Assembly (NCBI RefSeq): GCF_022606295.1
Contig: NZ_JAHHZS010000003.1
Span: 62,001-126,000 of the forward strand
DNA: 64,000 bases
Reading direction: 5' to 3'
Origin: Arthrobacter bambusae
GTDB lineage: Bacteria > Actinomycetota > Actinomycetes > Actinomycetales > Micrococcaceae
Shown here: positions 46,003-55,024 of the stretch, in pieces
Numbering within the stretch: position 1 is the stretch's first letter
How the letters are laid out: each line of letters starts with the position of its first letter
The notes under the pieces: model-generated
What the model was told of the DNA's origin: nothing
Seen by the model: the letters and a program-made list of their open reading frames with translations, nothing else
The model's database searches: none
Position numbers and translations under genes: made by a program

Positions 46003-46047
46003 CAAATCCAGGATTGCAGTGCTGGCCGGTGCGGATTCTCCGCAAGG

Positions 46048-47256
46048 TCAAAGTCGGGTGTTGAACACGTCCCGCCCGAAACTCCGCAGCCCGGGTGCTC
46101 CGGCATATCCGAGACGGGGGACGGCGAAGATGTCCTCCATGGTGGCGAGAAGGCTGTAATGGTTGTACATCGTCCCGCTCGTGGTGCCTGGACTGCTGAA
46201 TGGAGACAGCACCAGCGCGCCGATAAGTCCTCCGGCTGTTCCCCCCGGCAGGCCCGAGGGGCCGGTTGCGTTACCGTCCGCCTCGTCGAAGGTGATGACG
46301 AGCGCGCCGTCCTGCCTGTAGGCCGGTGAGTTGAGGATCGCGGGGACTTGTTCCTTGAGCCAGGCGTCGGCGCTCTCCAGCCCGCCGGGCTGTCCGTCGA
46401 CGCAGGGGCTGTCGTGGCCGTCGTGGCAAAGGTTGGGGCTGATGTAAGTCAGGTTCGGGGTGGTGGCGGCAGACTGCAGGTCCTTCGCGAGGTTGGAGTA
46501 GTCCACGACGTTGTTTTGGCAGTCGGTGGAGGACGTGATGCTGGCGAAATAGACGAAGGGATTGTGGCGGGTGGCATACTGGTCATTGATTTTGGCGTTC
46601 TGGGAAGTGTCCTTGGCGCCCGGGTTCGGGTGGCGGCACGCCGTGCCCATGTCTTCCATGTATCCCTTCCAGGTTTTCCCGGCGTTGCTGAGTTGCCCGG
46701 CGAGCGTCGGGACTGAAGCGGGGTAAACGCAGCCCGATCCGAGCACCTGGCCCGGGTCCGCGGTTCCTGTCTGGACGAACGGGGCATACGTCGTGCAGTC
46801 ATTGCGCGTCATCGGGTTGGATGCCTGTCCGGAGATCTGGGCGAGATAGTTGGGGTTGGAATGGTGGGCGACGCCGTAGTACTGGGTCAGGAGGACTCCT
46901 TGGCTGCGCAGGGTCTGGGAGAGGTAGGGGGCTGCCGAGTCCGGGCCCCAGGTCTTGTCGTAGCTCTGGTTTTCCAGATTGATCACGAAGACGTGCCCGA
47001 TCTTCCCCGCTGCCGCGGCCGTCGGCAGGGGGCTGTCGGTGGGCGACGGGGCCGCCGACGTCGGGACCGTGGACGAGCCGGTCGTGGCGGTGGTGCTCGG
47101 ACCGGGAGCCGGTGTTCCGTCACCCGACGGACCTTGGCAAGCCGTGCCGACCACCAAGAGCGCGGCAACCAGGACGACGCGCTCAACCCTGGGTCGGCGG
47201 TGCTGCGGACGGACGCGGCCCGGGACTCTTCTGCCGGATGTCATTCTGAGTTTCAT
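46048..47256 (-). CDS. Lipoprotein phosphoesterase (acid phosphatase/phospholipase C family)
   Basis: 402 aa. Basic start, hydrophobic VERVVLVAALLVVGTAC with a lipobox Cys, then a Ser/Thr/Pro spacer. Catalytic domain of the PF04185 phosphoesterase family: HVFVINLENQSYDKTWG, GVAHHSNPNYLAQISG, ALVITFDEADGNA and YNHYSLLATMEDIF. It acts outside the membrane on phosphate esters. GGAGGAAG upstream fixes the ATG at 47256. Encoded among envelope genes; substrate unknown. Confidence 0.9.
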   Translation of the reverse strand: MKLRMTSGRRVPGRVRPQHRRPRVERVVLVAALLVVGTACQGPSGDGTPAPGPSTTATTGSSTVPTSAAPSPTDSPLPTAAAAGKIGHVFVINLENQSYDKTWGPDSAAPYLSQTLRSQGVLLTQYYGVAHHSNPNYLAQISGQASNPMTRNDCTTYAPFVQTGTADPGQVLGSGCVYPASVPTLAGQLSNAGKTWKGYMEDMGTACRHPNPGAKDTSQNAKINDQYATRHNPFVYFASITSSTDCQNNVVDYSNLAKDLQSAATTPNLTYISPNLCHDGHDSPCVDGQPGGLESADAWLKEQVPAILNSPAYRQDGALVITFDEADGNATGPSGLPGGTAGGLIGALVLSPFSSPGTTSGTMYNHYSLLATMEDIFAVPRLGYAGAPGLRSFGRDVFNTRL

Positions 47257-47543
47257 CTGATCCTGCTTCCTCCACGATCCTGCCGATCCCGGGCGGCAGA
47301 CTTGGCCGGCATGCCGGCAGGTCCGCGCCGAACGGTGACGCTTCGTCTTGGCGGTAGCAGGTATCGCGGAAGCGTTCCGGTTCGGACACTTTTGCACACT
47401 ATGTCCAACGGGGCCATGGTTACCGGCTTCGGGTTCGCTGTGAATTCGCAGCCAAGGCAATGGATGCTGCCGCTCCACGTCCCGATCATGGACGAAGAGG
47501 GCGGGCCTTGTATCGGCGTGGGTTTGCCGCCACACTGGCTCCC

Positions 47544-48476
47544 ATGCACGTGGACGAGCGGCGAAACAGCAGGAATTTCAAGACTGCGCGCCGTGCGGGC
47601 ATCCCGATCGTTCTCGTCGCTTCCTTGGCGCTGGTCCTCTCCGGGTGCGTCGCCGGACCCCCGGGTGGCCCGGCGTCGCCGGGCGCAAGCCGGTCGGCCG
47701 GAACGTCGACGGCGGGGGCCGGCGCAGGGCAGTCCCGGGCGACGGGACAAATGCCCGTGGGGGACCTGCCCGGGTGGCGGCAGGTATTCACTGAAGACTT
47801 CAGCGAAGGGGACGTTCCGCTGGGGAGTTTCCCCGGGCCCGCGTACAACGCCAAATGGAGTGTCAATTACGCCGACGGGACACCGGACACGGCCGGTCAG
47901 CAAAGCGGTGGCAAGTCGGGCTACTACCCATCGAAAGTGCTCAGCGTCAAGGATGGGATGCTCGACATGTACCTGCACAGCGAGAAGGGTATCTCGATGG
48001 GTGCGGCACCCGCGCCGAAGCTGCACCCTGCCAACGGGCGTCCGTACGACAGCCTGTTGTACGGCCGGTATTCGGTGCGGTTCAGGTCCGAGGCATTGCA
48101 GGGGTTCAAGACGGCGTGGCTGTTGTGGCCCGATAGCGGAGTCTGGCCGCAGGACGGAGAGATCGACTACCCCGAAGGCGATCTGTCCAAGTCCTTTTAC
48201 GGCGCAGTCCACCAGGCTGGCTCGGACAAGAACATCTTCCATGAAAACCCGTCCGGTGCCCGGTTCACGGCATGGCATACCGCGACCACCGAATGGACGC
48301 CCGGGCGCGTTGAGTTCTTCCTCGATGGTGTCTCGATCGGTGTCAGCACGGTCGGCATCCCCGACAAGCCGATGCATTACATCCTCCAAACCGAATCCTG
48401 CCTGACCGGCTGCCCCGCGCCGGCAACGGCCGGGCACCTGCAGGTGGCCTGGGTGGCAATCTGGGCGAAAGCGTAG
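47544..48476 (+). CDS. Lipoprotein glycoside hydrolase family 16-like
   Basis: 310 aa. N terminus with basic residues, helix IPIVLVASLALVLSGC (lipobox LSGC), Gly/Ala/Ser spacer, then a concanavalin-type domain. The GH16 catalytic pattern ExDxxE is present as GEIDYPEGDL; AWLLWPDSGVWPQ precedes it as in GH16 beta-glucanases. It probably trims a surface or environmental polysaccharide. No SD; divergent from the phosphoesterase. The 287-base gap between them has no other clear signal. Confidence 0.88.
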   Translation: MHVDERRNSRNFKTARRAGIPIVLVASLALVLSGCVAGPPGGPASPGASRSAGTSTAGAGAGQSRATGQMPVGDLPGWRQVFTEDFSEGDVPLGSFPGPAYNAKWSVNYADGTPDTAGQQSGGKSGYYPSKVLSVKDGMLDMYLHSEKGISMGAAPAPKLHPANGRPYDSLLYGRYSVRFRSEALQGFKTAWLLWPDSGVWPQDGEIDYPEGDLSKSFYGAVHQAGSDKNIFHENPSGARFTAWHTATTEWTPGRVEFFLDGVSIGVSTVGIPDKPMHYILQTESCLTGCPAPATAGHLQVAWVAIWAKA

Positions 48477-48496
48477 GCGCACTGTCCGCACGTTCG

Positions 48497-48880
48497 TTAT
48501 GGCGCCGGTTCCTCTCGCCGCGACCGCCGGTCCACGGCAACGAGCAGGCCCAAGGTCAGCACGGCCAAGCCGGATACAGCCGCCGATGGATGCCAGAAAC
48601 CGGCGTAAAGCATCGCCGTCGAGAGCAGGATGGCCAAGGCGAGGCTGAAGCTCACCGCTATCGCCACGGCCAACGGGAGCATCTCGAATCCGGTTCCTTT
48701 CCGGATGCGCCGGGGTTTCAGGAACAAGATGAGGGCCGTTCCCGGGCCGGCGAGCAGGAACGGGCCAATGACAGCAAGGCGAAGTCCCTCCGGGCCGGTG
48801 AAGGACAAAGGAATCGAGGCCACTGCCATAACCGCCACTACCGCGCCGATCGTCGCGACGCTCCGGTGCCTAGATGCCAT
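48497..48880 (-). CDS. Small membrane protein at end of polysaccharide operon
   Basis: 127 aa, four hydrophobic helices (VATIGAVVAVMAVASIPLSF, VIGPFLLAGPGTALILFL, LPLAVAIAVSFSLALAILLS, AAVSGLAVLTLGLLVAV). AAGGAG lies 7 bases before ATG 48880 and the start overlaps the previous gene by 11 bases. No family recognised; last gene of the six-gene operon. Confidence 0.75.
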   Translation of the reverse strand: MASRHRSVATIGAVVAVMAVASIPLSFTGPEGLRLAVIGPFLLAGPGTALILFLKPRRIRKGTGFEMLPLAVAIAVSFSLALAILLSTAMLYAGFWHPSAAVSGLAVLTLGLLVAVDRRSRREEPAP

Positions 48881-50765
48881 TCGGTGCTCCTTGCAGGTGG
48901 TAGACCACACCGCCGGCATTGCGGGACTCCAGCGACCAGCCTCCCTGGAGGGCGCACCTGTCGATGAAGTGTTGCAAGCCTTCGCTCGGCCCCGTGTTGA
49001 GAACACCGGATGCGCTGACCTGGCTTGCAGTGACGATCAAGTAGGCGCCCGCGGACGGGACGAGCTGGGTTATCGACAAGCAGCCGGGCTGCGGGTCCCC
49101 AGGGCGTGCCGGCTCCGCTGGGAGGACCGTTTGGTACCGGTATCCGGCGTAGTGCGCATACCTCCAGGCCGTGTCGTGAACGGCCTCGATGAGGACCGAG
49201 CCATGCGGGGCGGTGGCGTACAGCTGATTGACGAGGGCGATCTCATCCGGAGTGAAATTCTCGATGGCATCATTGCCATACCGGGTGGCGACTGTGCCCG
49301 TGGCGATGATCGATCCGAGCAGCAGGAGTACGCCCATCCGACGCAGTCCGGGCGGACTCGGGCCACGGGGAAGCAGCGGAAGCACGACCAGGCTCGCGGC
49401 GAACGGAAGGCTGAAGAGGTAGATCCGGAGCAGCAGCTCGCCGCCATACGACTGGAGCGGAAACATGACGAAGGGCGCCACGGTCCCCAGTGCGGCAGCC
49501 AGCCACGGCCTCCGCAGCCGTCGCCCGCGGAGGCTGCCTAGTCCTGCGAGGACCCAGACCAGGGCTCCCTCCGCGAGCCGGGAGTAGACGATGAACTGGT
49601 GGGCCGGACTACCGCCCACCCTGTTGAGCAACGAGGCTGAAGCGGCGGCGTTGATGTTGCCGATGGACCCGAAGAGCGTGTGCAGGTGGCCGATGAGGAA
49701 AGGGGTGGCGGCCAGGACCAGCCAGCAGACCGGAAGCAGTAGCGCCAGGACCGGAAGGAAGCGCAGCCGGCACCTTCCGCTCAGGGCGAGCAGTGCCAGG
49801 ATGGGGATCGCGGCAAAGGGAGTGAGCTGATGGGCAACCGTCATCCCGGCCAGCAGCACTACGCACACTGCGGCCAAGGTGATGAAGGCAGACCCCGGCA
49901 ATTCGCCTGGTATCGGCGCCGGTTTGCCTGGTTCGAGTCGACGGGCAAGATTCCTGAGCCGGCCGGCGGGCTTGCCCGCCGGCTTCCACGGCCACCCGGG
50001 GAAAACCGTCAGGACACAGGCGATCAAGGTCAGCAGCAGCAGCAAGGCGCAAGCCTGTGGGGAGAGGTAGTCCTGCCCCACCCAGCTGGCCAGGTAGAAC
50101 ATCCACACGGCGGCCCATGCTTGCCTGGGACTGGAGCCAAGGCGCAGGGCCAGCGCCAGCAGGGCAGGCATGAACAGGACGTTGACGCCGACCGGCGCCC
50201 ACGTGGCAACCCAGGTCAGGTCATGGACTCCCGTGGTATTCGAGAGCATCGCCAGCAGCCCGAAAAACCCGGGCCAGTTGAAGTAAGCGTCCAGCTTCCG
50301 GTCCAGTCCTCCGGTTTGCGTGATGTAATCCGTGATGCCCAAGTGGCGGTAGCTCGCCTCCAAACGGGGCAGGCCATGGATGATCGGGTCGGCCCCATGC
50401 AGGACGACGATCAACACCAGAAGCTGAACGACGAGCAGCCACGGGCGAAGAACCTTGAGGCCGAGGGAACCGACGAACCCGGCGAGGCTCAGGCCCAGGG
50501 CAAAAAAATAGCTGGGAGGCAGGACCTGGATCAGGCCGGCACCGCCAATGTCCTGGGCGTTTACTGTTTTGAGCGCCCACACCCCCAGGATCAAGGCAGT
50601 TGCCGCCATCACCGCGAGGGCACCCGGAATCCGCGGGTCACCGCGCTCGGCCCGATGTTGGGCGGGATGCAGGCGCTTCGGGCCGGAGGCGACGAGGGGC
50701 AACGTCCCGACGTCGGATCGGTGCAAGCGGGTGGAGGAGACACTCCAAGGGGCTTGTACGGCCAT
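48870..50765 (-). CDS. Polytopic membrane protein (GT-C or polymerase-like)
   Basis: 631 aa. About 12 membrane helices in residues 40-510, then a 120-residue extracytoplasmic end. Between helices 3 and 4 is a charged loop with DPIIHGLPRLEASYRHLG and FNWPGFFGLLAML, a layout seen in GT-C glycosyltransferases and Wzy-like polymerases. ATG overlaps the stop of the upstream flippase gene (TAATG). No clear family; role as polymerase or lipid-linked sugar transferase is inferred from context. Confidence 0.78.
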   Translation of the reverse strand: MAVQAPWSVSSTRLHRSDVGTLPLVASGPKRLHPAQHRAERGDPRIPGALAVMAATALILGVWALKTVNAQDIGGAGLIQVLPPSYFFALGLSLAGFVGSLGLKVLRPWLLVVQLLVLIVVLHGADPIIHGLPRLEASYRHLGITDYITQTGGLDRKLDAYFNWPGFFGLLAMLSNTTGVHDLTWVATWAPVGVNVLFMPALLALALRLGSSPRQAWAAVWMFYLASWVGQDYLSPQACALLLLLTLIACVLTVFPGWPWKPAGKPAGRLRNLARRLEPGKPAPIPGELPGSAFITLAAVCVVLLAGMTVAHQLTPFAAIPILALLALSGRCRLRFLPVLALLLPVCWLVLAATPFLIGHLHTLFGSIGNINAAASASLLNRVGGSPAHQFIVYSRLAEGALVWVLAGLGSLRGRRLRRPWLAAALGTVAPFVMFPLQSYGGELLLRIYLFSLPFAASLVVLPLLPRGPSPPGLRRMGVLLLLGSIIATGTVATRYGNDAIENFTPDEIALVNQLYATAPHGSVLIEAVHDTAWRYAHYAGYRYQTVLPAEPARPGDPQPGCLSITQLVPSAGAYLIVTASQVSASGVLNTGPSEGLQHFIDRCALQGGWSLESRNAGGVVYHLQGAPNGI

Positions 50766-52912
50766 TACGGTGCCGGTACTCCGTGCGCAGGCGACCCGGA
50801 AGTGCGCCCGATATTCCGTCTGGTCCAGGCGGTTCCGTGGCCCCGTGAGAAACGGTGCAAGCGGCCGCCGGCGACCACGGCTGCTCCCAGTTGGGAGACC
50901 AACCAGAGCACGGACACTCCCGTGAGGCCAAAGTGCTGGGCGACTGCGGGAGCAGGTGCCACCGCGAGGACGCACGCGGCAATCGCGACCACCGTGGCTT
51001 CAGCCAAACGCCCGGTGGAACGGCACACCCCGTAATAGACCTGTGTGACGCAAGTGAACATCAGCGCCGGGACCAGGAACGGCAGCAGCACCCACGCCGA
51101 GGCGTAGCCGGACCCCAACAACGGCAGCAGCAGGGAGCCGGCCGCCAGCAGCAACACCCCGGCAAGCCCGGTGAGGAAGAGGCTCATCTGCAAAGCCCTC
51201 CGGACCAGGCCTGGAGGTGAAGGAACGCGAGGATCGGACGTGTCGGCAGCAATAGCGGTCTGGAGTGAATAGCCAGCCGATTGGGGCACGAAAAAGATCG
51301 CTGAAGCCAGCATCCAGACGACGTACCAGGCTGCTGCGGCCGAGGTATTCAGCGCCGCCGCAACGACGAGCGGGAGAACGTAGCCCGGCGCGCGGTCGGC
51401 AAGCATCAGCGCGTGCTGGCGAAGGCCCGGACCCCAGACTTTCACCACTTCGCGCCAGTTCGCTTGCGTCCACTCCAGGGCGGTATCTGTGCGTCCGAGC
51501 TGGCGCAGGCCGAGGAGCACGCTCGCCAAGGCACCCATGGCCACGGCAACGACGATGGCGGAAGGATCCCGGTAGCCGGCGAACAGGCAGACGGCGAGGG
51601 TGCCAAGCTGGAACAGGGCCTGCACGAGACTGCGCGTCAACGCGCGATCCGCCCGCGCCTGGGCGACGGCGATGTGGTCAAACTGGTATGCGACGGCGGC
51701 GAGGAGCGCCGCGGCGAAGAAGGCGGCGCTCATCACGGGGTTCGTCCACGCGGTGCCGACGCCGGATCTCTGGAAAGAGGTTACGACGAGCAAGCCGGTG
51801 GCCATGAGGAGCGACGAAAAGCTCACGGCGGCGACGCTTGCCGGAATCAGGGCCCGGCCCTGGTCGGCTTGGGCGGGAAGCACGGACAGCGTGGCCGGGC
51901 CGACGCCGAGCATGCCCAGTTGCACGGTCAGCATGGTGGCTGCGACCACAGCCGAGGCCAGCCCCAGGCGGTCGGCAGGAATCACGACGGCGGCGAGGGC
52001 CCAGAACAGCAGCCCGGCCGCCATTGGCGCAATGCGGGCCGCCGCGAGCCACACGGCGTTCCCGCCGAGGGACAGTCCGTGCCTGGGGAGTCGCAGCAAG
52101 GTGCTGCCAAAAGCCCCGTAGTTGTAGAGGACGAAGCCGGCCCAATAGGGGAGGTATCGGGGAGCGGTGGCCAAGGAGAGAAGGACCCCGCGGGCCGTCG
52201 CGAGCAGGGGCAGGAATACCAGCCAGGCGGCGCGGCGCGGGTGCTTGTGCATCGTGCGCGCCAAACCGGCGCCGTCCTGAAGCCATTGGTCGCGGGCGTA
52301 TTCGAAGCTGTCAGCGAACCGGTGCCTGACGAAGGTGGTGGGCGAGACGCCGAGGCGGTATCCACCGGCCTCGAGCCGGATCCGGAGTTCTATGTCTTCG
52401 CCGGACCGGAAGCTTTCATCGAATCCGGCGTCCAGCAGCACGCTGCGGCGCATGAGGGTGGCGCTGACGCCGAACCAGGAGCGGACCCTGCTGTGGTTAT
52501 GGTGCCAGGCGAGGGCGGCACCCCAGTAGCCCGCGCCGTCGGGCTCGCTCACCAGTCCGAATTGCAAGCCGTCGAAGCCGCCCGCCTGGAACTCCTTCAT
52601 CAGGTTCTCCAGAACGCCAGGGGGCACGATGACGTCGGCGTCGATGAGAGCGACAAGGTCGGCGTGCGCGGCCCTGGCACCGAGCATCCGCGCCGCCGGG
52701 AGTCCGCGCCCCTCGTCGGAGATGACGCGTGCCCCGTACGAACGGGCTATCTGCACGGTGGCGTCATGCGAACATCCGTCGATGACGATGACCTCGCGGG
52801 GGTTCTGGTCAAAGACGGACTCCAGGCATTCGGCGAGCCAGTTGGCGGCGTTACGGGCCGGGATCACCACAGACACGTCCAGGACGCTGCCGGCGTCCTC
52901 GTTCCTGCTCAC
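50765..52912 (-). CDS. GT2 glycosyltransferase fused to polysaccharide flippase-like membrane domain
   Basis: 715 aa, GTG start overlapping the previous stop (GTGA). Residues 10-290 are a GT-A family 2 transferase: VSVVIPARNAANWLAECLES, VIVIDGCSHDAT, ALIDADVIVPPG (DxD) and SGEDIELRIRLEAGG (ED acceptor motif). Residues about 310-700 are 12 or more membrane helices resembling Wzx/MATE-type flippases. Fusion of a sugar transferase with a flippase is unusual; it would couple adding a sugar with export of the lipid-linked chain. One continuous frame, so not an obvious sequencing artefact. Confidence 0.85.
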   Translation of the reverse strand: MSRNEDAGSVLDVSVVIPARNAANWLAECLESVFDQNPREVIVIDGCSHDATVQIARSYGARVISDEGRGLPAARMLGARAAHADLVALIDADVIVPPGVLENLMKEFQAGGFDGLQFGLVSEPDGAGYWGAALAWHHNHSRVRSWFGVSATLMRRSVLLDAGFDESFRSGEDIELRIRLEAGGYRLGVSPTTFVRHRFADSFEYARDQWLQDGAGLARTMHKHPRRAAWLVFLPLLATARGVLLSLATAPRYLPYWAGFVLYNYGAFGSTLLRLPRHGLSLGGNAVWLAAARIAPMAAGLLFWALAAVVIPADRLGLASAVVAATMLTVQLGMLGVGPATLSVLPAQADQGRALIPASVAAVSFSSLLMATGLLVVTSFQRSGVGTAWTNPVMSAAFFAAALLAAVAYQFDHIAVAQARADRALTRSLVQALFQLGTLAVCLFAGYRDPSAIVVAVAMGALASVLLGLRQLGRTDTALEWTQANWREVVKVWGPGLRQHALMLADRAPGYVLPLVVAAALNTSAAAAWYVVWMLASAIFFVPQSAGYSLQTAIAADTSDPRVPSPPGLVRRALQMSLFLTGLAGVLLLAAGSLLLPLLGSGYASAWVLLPFLVPALMFTCVTQVYYGVCRSTGRLAEATVVAIAACVLAVAPAPAVAQHFGLTGVSVLWLVSQLGAAVVAGGRLHRFSRGHGTAWTRRNIGRTSGSPAHGVPAP

Positions 52913-53997
52913 GGCCCGCCATCCACCAAGGAGGTGACCGTGCCCGCGACATAGTCCGAGGTCTGGTCCGCGGACCACGCCACCGGAAGGCGCAGCACGA
53001 AGCACGGAACGTCACCCAGCGCCCTGGTGACTACGGAGGTTTTCGCGGAGAAGTGCTCGCCCAATGGCACGAGGCCAGTGGCCCCCAGGGCCTCGATGAG
53101 TCGCCGGGAAACCAAAGGCAATTCCGAATGGAAGTTGCCGACAATGCGGGCCGCCATCCAGGCCTCTGTGCGGCGTTCCAACCTGGCTTCCGCTCCGTCG
53201 AAACGTTCGAGGAAGACGGCGATCCGCGCAGGCGCCCGGGGAGCGATCTTCCCTGCGCCGAATACCTGTTCCGGGTGGACCATCCTGTGCTCGGGCGACC
53301 ACCGCCGGGTGAACGCGGCAGTGCGTGGATAACGGACGATGACAGGGTGTACAGCGGTGGCCACACCGCTGATCGTCGACGTCAACCAGCCGGGCGCGAG
53401 CGGCTTGCGGACTCCCTGGAACAAGTCCGGATAGATTGGCCGGTGGTGGGGTTTGATGAACATCGGTTTCGCGTAGGACAGGAGCGTCCCCTCCGCAGTG
53501 ATGAATCCCCAGTCATCGGCCATGAAGCCGACCTCCGGCATGGCCAGGAGTTTCGCGACTGTACTTGTCTTCCCGACCCCGCCCCATGCGGGCATCAGGA
53601 TGCCCGCGCCCCGATAGTTCACCATCGCCGCGTGGACCATCGCGGTATCCTGCCGGATGCACAAGTGGTCCAACAACGGCACGACTGCCGTGAGGAGCTC
53701 GCCCGCCCCTTCGATCACGAATCCGTTGTCGGTCCGGGTCACCTGGACCCGGTCCTCCGGGAGGAACAAAGAATCGTCTGTATACCGGTAGGCGTCTTCG
53801 GCATGGGATTGCGAGGGAACCGGACTGACGCCGCCGCTGATGTCCAATTGCAGGGGGGACGTCGAAGGGCCCAGGAACGGGGCCAGCATGTCACGTAGCT
53901 GCGCCTCGCCTGGGGTGCCCTGGGCGACCCTGATGGCGACGCGTCCGTGGACGTCAAAGACAACTGCCGGTGACGAGGCAATCTGCTGGTTAATCAC
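52909..53997 (-). CDS. HPr-kinase-like P-loop protein
   Basis: 362 aa from GTG 53997, with GGAGGCAGG upstream and an 8-base overlap with the previous gene. The middle holds DTAMVHAAMV, Walker A AWGGVGKTSTVAKLL and a downstream FMADDWGFI, the order seen in HprK C-terminal kinase domains. HprK-related proteins occur in polysaccharide and RiPP clusters. HPr phosphorylation itself is unlikely here; target unknown. Confidence 0.78.
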   Translation of the reverse strand: MINQQIASSPAVVFDVHGRVAIRVAQGTPGEAQLRDMLAPFLGPSTSPLQLDISGGVSPVPSQSHAEDAYRYTDDSLFLPEDRVQVTRTDNGFVIEGAGELLTAVVPLLDHLCIRQDTAMVHAAMVNYRGAGILMPAWGGVGKTSTVAKLLAMPEVGFMADDWGFITAEGTLLSYAKPMFIKPHHRPIYPDLFQGVRKPLAPGWLTSTISGVATAVHPVIVRYPRTAAFTRRWSPEHRMVHPEQVFGAGKIAPRAPARIAVFLERFDGAEARLERRTEAWMAARIVGNFHSELPLVSRRLIEALGATGLVPLGEHFSAKTSVVTRALGDVPCFVLRLPVAWSADQTSDYVAGTVTSLVDGGP

Positions 53998-55024
53998 TGG
54001 GCCTGCCTCCACTGGTGTCGCGAATAAGCCGGTACAAAACGGAGCCGGACACCCGCACTTGGGGCGATGACGTTTCCCACAGGCTCTGCAGATAGCCGAT
54101 CGCGGTGACAGCCAGAACCGCCACAATCACTCCGGCCCTGGCCAGCCCTCCCATGTCGCCGTCGCGCGTGCACGAGCGTAGTCCGGCAAGGACAGCTCGC
54201 GGCAGCACCCGGCGGACGTATCGGCGTTCCGGTCCAAGGATTTCGCCACGGCCGAGGAGCCGTGTCACCTGGGCCTTCGAAACACCTTCAGACCAGGCTC
54301 TCGCCAGCATGTAGCGCAGGGTGCCACGCGCAGCCGGCACATGGTGGCGGACCACGGCCGCCGGCTCGTAAACCACCCGGGTTCCCGGGGCGCCGATGGA
54401 CGCCCGCAGGCACAATTCGGTTTCCTCGCATCCAAGCGGGCGGCCGCCTTGCCGGCCAAGGGACGCATTGAACCCGCCGACGCGCTCAAAGACATCGCAG
54501 CGGAAGGACATGTTCGCCCCGATCACGTTACGAACCTGCGCCGCGACCCTGGGCAAGCCCTTATAGGTACACCCGACAATCCAATCCAGCTCTTCGGGAA
54601 AGTGCGCCGGCCTGCCTGATTCCCACACGGGTTCAACCCGGCCACCGACCGCCAACACGTCCGGATCGTCATAGAACAGGACAAGCCGGGCCAGCCAGTC
54701 CGGGGCGGCTTCGGCGTCGTCGTCGAGGAAGGCCACAATGTCACCGGTCGCCGCCTTCACCCCGGTGTTGCGGGCGCCGGAAAGACCCCGCGGCCCGGAG
54801 TTCTCCACCACTTCGACTCCAAGAAGCGCGCCCGTCAGCCGCCGGTACAGTCCCAATCGCCGGTACAGGTCCTCGTTGTGGTCGACGACGACGACAACCT
54901 GTTCCGGCCGGAACGTTTGGGACTGGACCGAGGCGATCCCGCGGAGCAACAACTCCCACCGGGCTTCGGTGAAGCAACAGATCACCACGCTGACGCTTGG
55001 CCAGCCGGCGGCGCTCCCGGGCAT
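53990..55024 (-). CDS. GT2 family glycosyltransferase with C-terminal membrane helices
   Basis: 344 aa. GT-A fold: VSVVICCFTEARWELLLRGI, QVVVVVDHNEDLYRRL, GARNTGVKAATGDIVAFLDD (nucleotide-sugar and DDD motifs) and GCEETELCLRASI. One or two hydrophobic segments near the end (GVIVAVLAVTAIGYLQS). ATG overlaps the upstream stop (TGATG). Second gene of the operon. Confidence 0.9.
   Translation of the reverse strand: MPGSAAGWPSVSVVICCFTEARWELLLRGIASVQSQTFRPEQVVVVVDHNEDLYRRLGLYRRLTGALLGVEVVENSGPRGLSGARNTGVKAATGDIVAFLDDDAEAAPDWLARLVLFYDDPDVLAVGGRVEPVWESGRPAHFPEELDWIVGCTYKGLPRVAAQVRNVIGANMSFRCDVFERVGGFNASLGRQGGRPLGCEETELCLRASIGAPGTRVVYEPAAVVRHHVPAARGTLRYMLARAWSEGVSKAQVTRLLGRGEILGPERRYVRRVLPRAVLAGLRSCTRDGDMGGLARAGVIVAVLAVTAIGYLQSLWETSSPQVRVSGSVLYRLIRDTSGGRPSD

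Noticed and set aside
47440..47465. Possible fourth GTNAC box upstream of the GH16 gene (GTTACCGGCTTCGGGTTC)
   Set aside because: The second half-site does not match GTNAC at the 11-bp spacing.
51413..52954. 513-aa plus-strand frame opposite the GT2-flippase fusion
   Set aside because: Gly/Gln/Glu/Arg-rich antisense composition, no motifs; the minus strand carries DxD and ED motifs and membrane helices.
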